DNA of 64,000 nucleotides, from positions 150,651,309 through 150,715,308 of the forward strand of contig OY998175.1 of NCBI GenBank assembly GCA_963921935.1, given 5' to 3'. This stretch comes from Galeruca laticollis (lineage: Eukaryota > Arthropoda > Insecta > Coleoptera > Chrysomelidae). The notes under the pieces are model-generated. The model did not search any database and had not been told where the DNA came from. It was given only the letters and a program-made list of their open reading frames with translations. Below are positions 54,479 to 64,000 of the stretch, one piece after another. The translations under genes were made by a program, and so were the position numbers. Within the stretch, counting starts at the first letter, position 1. Each line of letters begins with the position of its first letter.

Positions 54479-56286
54479 TAAACTAATTATTTGATATAAT
54501 ACTTACTTTTATTGTGAAATTAAATGTAGATGTTTATAATTTAGAATTTTTGTTTTAGTTTGGCTAGCTCAGTTTGTTTTTAATATTTGTTTAATAATTT
54601 ATGTTAATTAGATTATTCGGGAGCATGAAATCCTTTTTCCCTTTGAGTCCTGGCAATTTATACTGATGTGATAGTTGAAATAAAAAGAAAACACATTATT
54701 TGAAATCAATTTAATTATCAATGCAATATTTATTTGATAAAATAATATGCGACGCCAATGGTTATATGTACCTATTTATTGATTTTAATAATATCATAAA
54801 TGCGCATGCGTGAAAAAATTAGTCATGCGCTTTAGCATGAAACGAACAATTATGATATGTAAGAAACATCTATATTAATACAAACATAGTTTGTTTGATG
54901 ATGCAGATAGGTAAATGGATTATACAAAACATAAAAGAATTTATATATATATCATAGTCATATATGATATAAGTAGCTGTGGGAAGAAATTAGTTATATA
55001 CATGGATAGAGAAATAGAGATTATATACAGAAGGACATAGTTATTACATTATGAAATTTCAATCACCATATTTATGCAATTACAAGATGGCGTGATTAGC
55101 GTAAGTACATATTTTAATTTATATAAAGTTCGGCCTTTTATTAAATTTAATGATTTATGTAATGAATACACTATATGAAGTCTGTTTCTTTCTTTTTTAG
55201 ATCGATCATGTTTGAAAAGTTTGTCAATTTATGATATTAAGTACTTAATTGGGATTTTGAGTTTTTACACTATTTATTGGCCAATAAATGATTTAAATAC
55301 ACTGACCTGTTGATCTTGAATTTGGAAGAAAGTCTCTGGATCCCAGGAACACTCACTGAATCTCCAAAAAACCAAAGTTGTTGAAAATTTCACAGATTCT
55401 TGTCGGAAAACTTGTTACAATTAACTGTAAGTATTTCTAATATTATATTTAACAGTACTTTAGGAGTTTAAATGTCTTATACCGGGAATATCTTTAAATT
55501 TTTAGGAACACTATCCCACACACTGCTCGCTTCTTAACACCAGCTACCGTTCTCCTCAAGCGTCCCCTCGATTTTCAACTTTTTTAAACAAAACAGTCTT
55601 TTGTTCTTTTCCAGATCACTATTCAAAAGTTTATTTATTGATTCACAGTTTGTTATGTCATCTTTTACAACCAATCAGATATTGTCCTTTGTAATCAGAT
55701 AATTGAAACTTCAATCACTTATCAAAACAATTTCATACATACAAATACATTAAAATTGGTTATACTTAGATACACTTACATAGTACAACATTCAATATTA
55801 TTCTTGATAGTATATTCTTGTTACATTCATATCAATTATAAATATAAATTCTCTTATGTTATTTGTCTATATGTCATTATTTGTTTATCTATGAAATCTA
55901 TTGGATTATATTCTATTCAATATTTATATTTGTTCTTATTCTTAAATTAATGATTATAATGAATTAACTATAGTAATATTTGTTTTCATTTCAGATGAAC
56001 AGCTGTTATGATATGGAAATTAATCTTCGTCTTAGGCAACTTTATTTACATCATTACATTGGTTAGGCAATATCTATATTTTATGTTATCATTGAGGTAA
56101 TTCCTTTTTTATTATATTGTTATAGGCTGTTATTTAATATATCTTTATTTGATATGTTGTTTAAATTAAGAAAAGTGTTTCCTTTTTACTTGTTTTCTTA
56201 AATTATGTTATTTTCATATATATTTCATACTAGCAAACTTAATTTTATAATACTACTTCTCTTATTATCTAAGATATCTGGTTCAA
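54479..56286 (-). repeat. LTR (3' in element orientation)
   Basis: Nearly identical to 58729-60537. It runs from TTAAACTAATT to GGTTCAA on the plus strand; read on the minus strand it begins TTGAACCAGATATC. Confidence 0.85.
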
Positions 56287-56297
56287 TTCCCCTCAAA
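56287..56297 (-). promoter_or_regulatory. Polypurine tract
   Basis: TTTGAGGGGAA on the minus strand sits directly before the LTR start TTGAACC. Confidence 0.55.
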
Positions 56298-57426
56298 TTT
56301 AAATTTAAATGATATCCATACCCTGGATATTTATTTAAATTTCAATTTTCTTATTATAAATGATTGATTTTATTTTATTCAAAACATTTAACAATTTTAT
56401 GGCATAATCTTACTTTCTTTAACTTTGTTTCTCAAATATTTGTTCACATTTTTCCTACTACAAAATCTATTTCTTCCAATAACTGTCTCCTAATTCTTTC
56501 CTTAAAATACACTTGATTAAGATCAATGTCAATTTTAATTTTTAATATAACTTCATTATTATCATTTCTTCCTAACATCCACTTATATATCAACTTATTT
56601 CTTTGTAATTACATTATACTTCTATATACTCCTCATATCATATTTCTTTTCTATATTCATTATTCAATATAATTAATTATTTCTTAAATTCATATATATA
56701 TATCAATATCAACTTCCTTATTCCTTCCTGTATTTTCAAGTAATCTATAAGATTCTAATTGACATTAAACATTACCTCCTATATTTTTAATCAATATCAT
56801 TCATTATTATCCTTCCCTATCCTTTATTACTTACATCTTATTTCCCTATTTAAAAATGTGAACTTCTATTTGATACTTGAGTTATTCTTATTTTATCCCC
56901 TCTATCCTATATTCTTTAATAGTTTCATTCTATGTAAAACCAGTATCTCTTATAAATTGTTTCCTTTATTTGCTATATATATTGATTTGCCATACTCAAA
57001 AATTTTTTTTAAAATGTTTTAATTATAAGTTTTACCTAATAAATTTTTCTTTATATTATATTATATTTATTTTTTTAGGTTCTGAAGAAACAAACGTGAT
57101 GAATTTAATTGGATCACCAGCTGCCAAATTGAAAACAAAACTCTGTCTAATATCTACTTTATCTTTGTACACTACTTAATATTAAATTTTAAATCTATCC
57201 TTATGACAATCATTTCCTTTTTTTTTAAGTATTATTCGTAACATAACATATATACATTCTTCAGAATTGGGTTACTCATTAATAATAAATTCTATGTACA
57301 TTATTTATACTTGTTTTACTCATTAATAATAAATTTTAATTTCAACTTCATTTCTGTATCCTTTCCCTTTTTCATTGAATTGCATTTTCGTCTCCATATT
57401 TCATTCCTATTCTCATGTCCCATTAT
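56298..57426 (-). other. Internal non-coding part of the LTR element
   Basis: 1.1 kb between the Gag-like stop codon and the polypurine tract. AT-rich with no pol-type motif on either strand. The open frames at 56759-57179 on the plus strand look like chance. This is where pol would be expected and it is absent. Confidence 0.6.
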
Positions 57427-58659
57427 TCAATTTGCTTTTCTTTTTCTAACCTTTTTCTTGCTTTCTTCTCTTGTTGTTTGATGCTCGATAAATTTCTGAA
57501 GCGTCTGTTTATTCTCTACTGTATCCTTTTTAACTCTGTTGCCCCATATCTCATAAATTTCTTCCCATGAATCCATTAAAATCTGCGTTTCCAATTCTTC
57601 CATATTATGCAATTTACTATGTATTATTTTAAAGAAAGCTTGTGTGTAAATTATTATCATGTTGTTGTTATATATTATTCCAGTTACTACTTTATTATTA
57701 TAAAAATTTCCTGAGCATCCTATACCTCTTTCAGTTCTTCTTATACTATCTCCTATTTCTTCTACTGTGTCCTTTAATCTCCGGTTCATTTCTTCTATTT
57801 CTTTATTAAATTGTTTATCCATGATTTGACTCCTTCTAGTACATATGCCTGTTGATTTTTCTATTCTACCATACAAATCTGTGATTTCTTCATTCACTTT
57901 TCCTTGAGAATGTTGATTTACCTGTTTACTTACTTGTCCTTGTAATTTACTGCATCCTACTTCTCCAGTTTCCTTCTTAATTTCTTCTCTCCCATCTGTG
58001 ATATTTGTTAATTCCTGATTATTCTTCTCAATATTCTTAATTTCCATGAAACTTTCCATTTTTACTTCATCTATGTTCTTTGTTAACTTATTTGCTTGTT
58101 TTGATATTTCCGTTTGTATAGTTCCTGGTAAATTTTCTTCCATTTTGATTCCGCTTTCTTTTGGTTCTATTTTCAAGTTTTTATTTTGATCCTCCATATC
58201 TAAGTTAACTTCATCTATTTGCCTTCTAGATTGTTCATTCTTCTCCATACAATTCTTAATTCCCTTAATTTGCTGAATACTTTCTGGTTTCATATCTTCA
58301 ATTTTCTTTTTCAAATTATTATCTGTTTTCTGTTCCATAGTATCAATATTTTTATTTAAAGTCGCATTCAAATCTTCCTTAATATTGTTCATATTTTCAT
58401 TAATCTTGTCCTCCTTACCAATCGTTTCTTCCTTCATAGTACTCTTATCATCAATGTTCCCCTCTACTCGGTTAAAATCTTTTACCATAGTTTTCCTATC
58501 TTTTCTTCTTTTGTCATCCCACTTTCTCATATCTTCTCTCATTTCTTTCCTCCACTCAATCAAAAATTGCAATATTTGTTCATCGGTAACTGTTCCTCCT
58601 TGCGTTTCCTGTCTCCTATACTCCTGGTTTCCATCTCTTAGTGTACTTTTTCTTTCCAT
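57427..58659 (-). CDS. Gag-like coiled-coil protein
   Basis: The first ATG on the minus strand is at 58659-58657 (MERKSTLRDGNQ). The frame is open upstream into the primer site but only from a TTG. About 410 residues, very rich in K, E, N and D, with long heptad-like helices (EEWRKEMREDMRKWDDKRRK-type region near residues 35-55, then NINEDLN/KNIDTMEQKTDNN, to ~300) and a small hydrophobic segment near residue 340 (GIIYNNNMIIIYTQAF). No zinc knuckle. Position right after the primer site and overall character suggest a Gag-like or structural protein of a non-autonomous element. It would depend on enzymes of another retrotransposon. The frame is intact, agreeing with the young LTRs. Confidence 0.65.
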   Translation of the reverse strand: MERKSTLRDGNQEYRRQETQGGTVTDEQILQFLIEWRKEMREDMRKWDDKRRKDRKTMVKDFNRVEGNIDDKSTMKEETIGKEDKINENMNNIKEDLNATLNKNIDTMEQKTDNNLKKKIEDMKPESIQQIKGIKNCMEKNEQSRRQIDEVNLDMEDQNKNLKIEPKESGIKMEENLPGTIQTEISKQANKLTKNIDEVKMESFMEIKNIEKNNQELTNITDGREEIKKETGEVGCSKLQGQVSKQVNQHSQGKVNEEITDLYGRIEKSTGICTRRSQIMDKQFNKEIEEMNRRLKDTVEEIGDSIRRTERGIGCSGNFYNNKVVTGIIYNNNMIIIYTQAFFKIIHSKLHNMEELETQILMDSWEEIYEIWGNRVKKDTVENKQTLQKFIEHQTTREESKKKVRKRKAN

Positions 58660-58706
58660 TTTAATTAAAGTTTTAAATTTTACAAATATAACCAAATTTT
58701 TTACAA

Positions 58707-58727
58707 CGCCCCACGTTTTGGGTGACA
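58707..58727 (-). promoter_or_regulatory. Primer-binding-site-like sequence
   Basis: The minus strand reads TGTCACCCAAAACGTGGGG directly after the LTR end. The CCC-AA-CGTGGGGC layout resembles lysine-tRNA primer sites of retroelements, with substitutions. Confidence 0.5.
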
Positions 58728-58728
58728 A

Positions 58729-60537
58729 TTAAACTAATTATTTGATATAATACTTACTTTTATTGTGAAATTAAATGTAGATGTTTATAATTTAGAATTT
58801 TTGTTTTAGTTTGGCTAGCTCAGTTTGTTTTTAATATTTGTTTAATAATTTATGTTAATTAGATTATTCGGGAGCATGAAATCCTTTTTCCCTTTGAGTC
58901 CTGGCAATTTATACTGATGTGATAGTTGAAATAAAAAGAAAACACATTATTTGAAATCAATTTAGTTATCAATGCAATATTTATTTGATAAAATAATATG
59001 CGACGCCAATGGTTATATGTACCTATTTATTGATTTTAATAATATCATAAATGCGCATGCGTGAAAAAATTAGTCATGCGCTTTAGCATGAAACGAACAA
59101 TTATGATATGTAAGAAACATCTATATTAATACAAACATAGTTTGTTTGATGATGCAGATAGGTAAATGGATTATACAAAACATAAAAGAATTTATATATA
59201 TATCATAGTCATATATGATACAAGTAGCTGTGGGAAAAAATTAGTTATATACATGGATAGAGAAATAGAGATTATATACAGAAGGACATAGTTATTACAT
59301 TATGAAATTTCAATCACCATATTTATGCAATTACAAGATGGCGTGATTAGCGTAAGTACATATTTTAATTTATATAAAGTTCGGCCTTTTATTAAATTTA
59401 ATGATTTATGTAATGAATACACTATATGAAGTCTGTTTCTTTCTTTTTTAGATCGATCATGTTTGAAAAGTTTGTCAATTTATGATATTAAGTACTTAAT
59501 TGGGATTTTGAGTTTTTACACTATTTATTGGCCAATAAATGATTTAAATACACTGACCTGTTGATCTTGAATTTGGAAGAAAGTCTCTGGATCCCAGGAA
59601 CACTCACTGAATCTCCAAAAAACCAAAGTTGTTGAAAATTTCACAGATTCTTGTCGGAAAACTTGTTACAATTAACTGTAAGTATTTCTAATATTATATT
59701 TAACAGTACTTTAGGAGTTTAAATGTCTTATACCGGGAATATCTTTAAATTTTTAGGAACACTATCCCACACACTGCTCGCTTCTTAACACCAGCTACCG
59801 TTCTCCTCAAGCGTCCCCTCGATTTTCAACTTTTTTAAACAAAACAGTCTTTTGTTCTTTTCCAGATCACTATTCAAAAGTTTATTTATTGATTCACAGT
59901 TTGTTATGTCATCTTTTACAACCAATCAGATATTGTCCTTTGTAATCAGATAATTGAAACTTCAATCACTTATCAAAACAATTTCATACATACAAATACA
60001 TTAAAATTGGTTATACTTAGATACACTTACATAGTACAACATTCAATATTATTATTGATAGTATATTCTTGTTACATTCATATCAATTATAAATATAAAT
60101 TCTCTTATGTTATTTGTCTATATGTCATTATTTGTTTATCTATGAAATCTATTGGATTATATTCTATTCAATATTTATATTTGTTCTTATTCTTAAATTA
60201 ATGATTATAATGAATTAACTATAGTAATATTTGTTTTCATTTCAGATGAACAGCTGTTATGATATGGAAATTAATCTTCGTCTTAGGCAACTTTATTTAC
60301 ATCATTACATTGGTTAGGCAATATCTATATTTTATGTTATCATTGAGGTAATTCCTTTTTTATTATATTGTTATAGGCTGTTATTTAATATATCTTTATT
60401 TGATATGTTGTTTAAATTAAGAAAAGTGTTTCCTTTTTACTTGTTTTCTTAAATTATGTTATTTTCATATATATTTCATACTAGCAAACTTAATTTTATA
60501 ATAATACTTCTCTTATTATCTAAGATATCTGGTTCAA
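58729..60537 (-). repeat. LTR (5' in element orientation)
   Basis: Direct copy of 54479-56286. Differences seen include T/C at the GATATAAG/GATACAAG site and TTCTTGATAG/TTATTGATAG near the LTR end. Confidence 0.85.
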
Positions 60538-60546
60538 TATATATAT

Positions 60547-60597
<51 letters not shown>
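60538..60597. repeat. (TA)n tract
   Basis: Right flank of the young LTR retrotransposon. Confidence 0.9.
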
Positions 60598-60600
<3 letters not shown>

Positions 60601-62218
60601 CATATCCTCTATCTAAATTCTAAAGAAAATATTGAAATAAGGAAAAATGTGCATATTTGGATGTAATACTAGTGATACACACTGTATTATCAATAATTTT
60701 AAAGTTTCAATATACAAATAAATTTTGACATTTCAATTTCGAATGACATTAATGCAGAATATATAATTTATAACGATTTGAAAACAAGGATACAGATGTC
60801 TCTGTTAGCAAAATTGCAATTATATTAAAAGAATGAAAATCTCTCTTTGTTATAGGAAAACGTAAATTTATATTTGTTAAAAAAAAAAGAATTTTTTGGT
60901 AACCAAAGGAGAGGAGAATTATTTATATAGAAAGTTGAGTTAGTTGATTTTGATATTCCCACGAGGCAACATCGAAATAAGAGTTGCCTCAAATTTATTT
61001 AAAAATATCATAGTAATTTATATGAATATTATCAGATCATCAAATCCTGCATTGTAAAGCCAGTGCGTGTATAATTCGCAACGAATTGCATCGATAAAGT
61101 GCGGGTGATTTTCCGATTTCTAAATTATTAATTTAGAAAGTTGTTCCTGAATTCTAAACACGGTTTGGAATACGAACGAGTTAACCAGTACCTAGTTGGT
61201 GAGTCCTGACCAGTTTATTTACATTATTTCTCGAGAATTAAAAGGCCTTTATTAAAAATATTTCAAAATTAGATGCATCTTATGGTAATAAATTCGATTG
61301 AAATTACAGTAACGTTACTCAAATAAAATTCGTCAAGCGAAGAAAATTTTGGAATAGACAATTTGAACGGAAATTTGCGTATTTTGACATTGATATACAT
61401 CAAGTATATAATCAAACATTTTGAACTTTGATAAATTATTTAGCGAGTAGATTTATAATTACAGGTTGTCTTAATTTTAAGGTTGATAGAAAATTCTATC
61501 TTTGTTTCTGCGTTTATAATATTTTTGAAAAGTTCTAATTTTTGTAATTTGTTATTTGATAATATATTATATAAATTTGAATTCCAATCACTCTTTGATA
61601 CTCATTTCATATTCATTTCTCATTGTATTTGATAATTTTCAGGTTATAGACATTTCGATATAATAAGTGGCATTTGGTTAATTTCCTGACAGTAAAATCA
61701 TATATGTCATAAGATAATTTAATTGTCTTATAGTATATTGAACAAACAATTACTCTAGATTTGGAAAATTCTTTAAAAATTTATAAATTTGAATTATTAT
61801 TTGAAATCTTTGATCCCTCCCTGAGATAAGAGTGAGTAAGTCGATTGTGTATTGATTTATCTTTCACAATATAAAATTTAATATTCATTTGAGCCGGGCA
61901 TATTAATTTGAAAACTGTTGTCAAGAATTTCAATGGGTTATATTCAGTGGTAAAGGCATATTCACAAGAGTGTAGTTACAATCATAAATTGTGACATCAA
62001 CAACAGTTTCAAATAATAAATAATATAGAAACCTATACAAATTTGGCACCAGCAACGTTGGGCAAATAAAATTTTAATTATTATATTCACATATTGATAA
62101 ATATTTATATTCAGCACAAATTTGTCGGACCAACGTGAGGCGAAATAAAAATTTTATTGATAGGAAGGATTAAAAACATTAAAATTAAACAATTAAAATT
62201 CCTCACACATAGTACAGT

Positions 62219-62221
<3 letters not shown>
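60598..62221 (+). mobile_element. Possible LTR and leader of another retroelement
   Basis: This AT-rich block is bounded by (TA)n tracts on both sides. Near its right end two primer-site-like words occur: TTTGGCACCAGCAACGTTGG (62041-62060) and TTTGTCGGACCAACGTGAGG (62127-62146). Both resemble the (T)GGCNCC..CAACGTGGGG pattern that follows an LTR. No partner LTR or coding sequence is visible, so this may be a 5' LTR with leader cut off at 62221. Confidence 0.35.

Positions 62222-62275
<54 letters not shown>
62222..62275. repeat. (TA)n tract
   Basis: Uninterrupted TA dinucleotides. Confidence 0.9.
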
Positions 62276-62279
<4 letters not shown>

Positions 62280-62933
62280 TTGTTAGCTCAAAGAACAATG
62301 GACTGTAGATTTATTTAATTATGCAATTAGTGAATCGACAACATATACAATAAACTCTATTTTAATGTACTTACCAAAGTACCACACACTATGAGTTTTC
62401 ACAATCGATCGTTTGAATTATAGTGGATTATAGTGAAAGTCCTGGCCTTAGTGACACTAACTAAAGTTTATTCCAATGTCTATATTTGCGAATAATATTA
62501 CAACAAAAATAAAAGAACTTGACACACGTCGCGGTTTTAACAAATTTGCGGTTTTACAATGAGAGATTGATTTTAAGTAAAATTGAAACGAACTGTTCCT
62601 AAGCGAGAGCTTTAACGTTAATGACCAGAATTAAAAACTAGTACTTTATCAAAATGTACAAGAACTCAGTTTTGAAATTTAATGAAAATAATCCATGAGC
62701 GGTGCGCCGAGTTTCATCGAAACTAAGGGGGCGGCGCGAACAATAATAATGAAATCTAACTCTGTAGTTCTTATCTTATTTACACTAACATAATATTCTA
62801 TATATAATTATAGAAATTTTTAGCTCTATAACTAGCATATACTTTTTTTACTGTTATGTTTCATGGAAATTTCAAACAAGTTTTTAGTTAATAACGTACC
62901 TACCATAGACGTGCCGTTAAATAATAGTATAAT
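62276..62933. other. Unassigned stretch
   Basis: No gene or repeat recognised. Confidence 0.4.
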
Positions 62934-63054
62934 GTAAAACAAGTATCACAATGACTCATTTTTTAGAACGAGCGCGGTTTGCGTAACGAACCACGAAGCG
63001 TTGAGTTACGCAAAGTACGAGTACTGCAAAAAGTCATTGTGATACGAATTTTAC
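62934..63054. repeat. 121-bp hairpin upstream of the piggyBac gene
   Basis: GTAAAACAAGTATCACAATG and its imperfect complement ending ATACGAATTTTAC form the outer stem. GGTTTGCGTAAC and GTTACGCAAAGT form an inner one. Similar in size and build to the hairpin at 48943-49059. Confidence 0.6.
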
Positions 63055-63087
63055 CTACATACTATTTTTTATAATGAACGTACAAAA

Positions 63088-64000
63088 ATGTTTTTAACAC
63101 GTTCGCGACGACGTAGAAATATTGATTTGACCAATCCCGATAAAATCTACAGGCATTTTATAATAAACGAAATTCTTGACATTATTGTCCTGGAAAAAAT
63201 AGGGATGCCAATCAATATATTAGGTCACCGAATTCGTCCTAGATCACTTATTATGAAATGGAAAGATATCAATCGGAGAGAAATACAAAAGTTTCTTGCG
63301 ATCTTGTTGATGATGGGTATCTCTCATCTTCCAAAAATGCGTATGTATTAGACATCTACAGAAAGATATGGAAATCCTCATATCCAAAAGACTATGAAGA
63401 GGGATAGGTATGAAAGCCTACTAAAGTGTTTGCATTTTTCGAACAATGAAGATCCTGCCATGAGAGTTGATAGATTATTCAAATTGAGAAATATCGTGGA
63501 CCTAATTTGTCGACAGTTTCAGTCAACAATTGTTCCGGGAGAAGATATTGTTATAGACGAGACTATGGTACCCTGGCGAGGTAGATTGGTTTTTCGCCAA
63601 TATCTCCGCAACAAGATCCACAAATATGGGGTCAAATCATACAAAGTATACACTGCAGAAGGATATACTTACAACTTAAACATATATGCTGGCAAAATAA
63701 TGAGGTAACTAGTAACAAAGGACATACATATGATGTACGTATGCAGCTAATGGAAGGGCTCACAAATGTGGGGCGAACACTATTAAAATGTAAAACATAT
63801 ACATGCGGAACACTGAGAACTAATAGAAAGAACACCCCAAAGAATGTGCCTGGAAAAAGACTCAAGAGAGGGAAGATTTATGCGGAAGAAAATGATGATG
63901 GAGTGAGAGTAATAAAATATTTTGATAATAGACCAATTTTGATGGTAACCACTGAACCGGACCATACAGATGTACTACTTCCTACCGGCAAAAGAAACAG
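63088..64000 (+). pseudogene. piggyBac-type transposase, broken, continues past the window
   Basis: Pieces of DDE_Tnp_1_7 appear in order: KIYRHFIINEILDIIVLEKI, KFLAILLMMGISHLPKMRMY, then a stop (63349). They continue with YESLLKCLHFSNNED, RLFKLRNIVDLICRQF, VPGEDIVIDETMVPWRGRL (first catalytic D) and KYGVKSYKVYTAEGYTYNL. Then come a stop (63706), a frameshift, TLRTNRKNTPKNVP, and RPILMVTTEPDHTDV near the end. The segment normally carrying the second aspartate (YTDNF/YYSS-like) between VGRTLL and KCKTYTC is deleted. The acidic N-terminus is also missing. The gene is dead; the C-terminal cysteine-rich domain lies outside the window. Confidence 0.75.

Larger units (their letters stand above)
54479..60537 (-). 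mobile_element. Young non-autonomous LTR retrotransposon (Gag-like only)
   Basis: Two direct repeats of about 1.81 kb (54479-56286 and 58729-60537) differ at only a handful of sites. They enclose 2.44 kb with a primer-binding-site-like motif next to the right LTR, a polypurine tract next to the left LTR, and one Gag-like ORF, all read on the minus strand. There is no protease, reverse transcriptase or integrase. Both outer ends lie in TA repeats, so a TA-type target duplication cannot be distinguished. Confidence 0.8.

Noticed and set aside
55756..57179. Several plus-strand open frames in and next to the left LTR
   Set aside because: Composed of I, Y, L and F codons expected by chance in AT-rich DNA. 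The 55756 frame simply repeats at 60007 because both lie in the LTRs.
57427..58728. Extending the Gag-like protein to 433 codons
   Set aside because: The extra 23 codons start at TTG and lie inside the primer-binding-site-like region; the first ATG is at 58659.

Overview
This is an AT-rich eukaryotic window, almost certainly insect nuclear DNA. It carries an insect-type Ty3/Gypsy element with an env gene (errantivirus type), Crypton tyrosine-recombinase transposons, GIY-YIG Penelope-like elements (PLEs), a PIF/Harbinger transposase with a MADF-like partner, a piggyBac transposase, and (CCTAA)n telomere-type repeat. The insect order cannot be decided from sequence alone. I see no host gene that I can defend. 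The one possible exception is a 43-residue zinc-finger N-terminus running off the left edge. No rRNA, tRNA or CRISPR array was seen. The window is a graveyard of nested mobile elements plus a few young copies.

Layout. 0-9.4 kb: a Tc1-like fold-back element, a degraded Harbinger-type element, and a decayed Ty3/Gypsy element (2705-8519) whose integrase is split by a 2-kb insertion (5710-7750). 9.465-17.031 kb: a DNA transposon with fold-back ends and one minus-strand DDE-like gene. That gene is cut in two places, by an insertion that starts with a satellite-cored element (10411-12304) and by a nearly complete Penelope-like element (13188-16452, 15-bp target duplication). 17.2-19.3 kb: a possible LTR split by a fold-back Penelope copy. 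20.1-21.8 kb: a decayed Crypton bounded by 13-bp direct repeats. 22.8-28.7 kb: a hAT-type (DUF4371/ZMYM-like) transposase pseudogene on the minus strand, interrupted exactly by a 3.7-kb composite (24491-28186). The composite holds two satellite-cored elements, a Harbinger fragment with both of its genes, and a Penelope-ended GC-rich insert. 29.6-30.5 kb: two unrelated gene fragments and a duplication filled with telomeric repeat. 32.2-37.1 kb: an endogenous errantivirus with broken gag, pol and env.

37.1-48.1 kb is a 351-bp satellite in arrays that flip orientation, broken by (TA)n tracts. A Penelope element with 924-bp inverted arms and a 1.95-kb solo LTR sit inside those tracts. 48.9-50.65 kb holds an apparently intact Crypton (351-aa recombinase, all catalytic residues visible). 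51.5-60.5 kb holds a diverged LTR, a fold-back Penelope relic, and a young non-autonomous LTR retrotransposon (54479-60537). Its 1.8-kb LTRs are almost identical and it has a single Gag-like coiled-coil ORF. After a possible further LTR with primer-binding-site-like motifs (60.6-62.2 kb), the window ends in a broken piggyBac transposase.

The genes do not work together as a pathway. They are independent selfish elements whose insertion order can be read from interrupted reading frames and target duplications. The most interesting signals are (1) the two Crypton copies with palindromic, recombination-site-like flanks, (2) hammerhead-like cores at the ends of several Penelope families, (3) the satellite-cored element that bounds a Harbinger fragment, and (4) (TA)n tracts at nearly every element boundary from 37.6 to 62.3 kb. 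All family assignments come from motif recognition by eye. No database search or folding was run.
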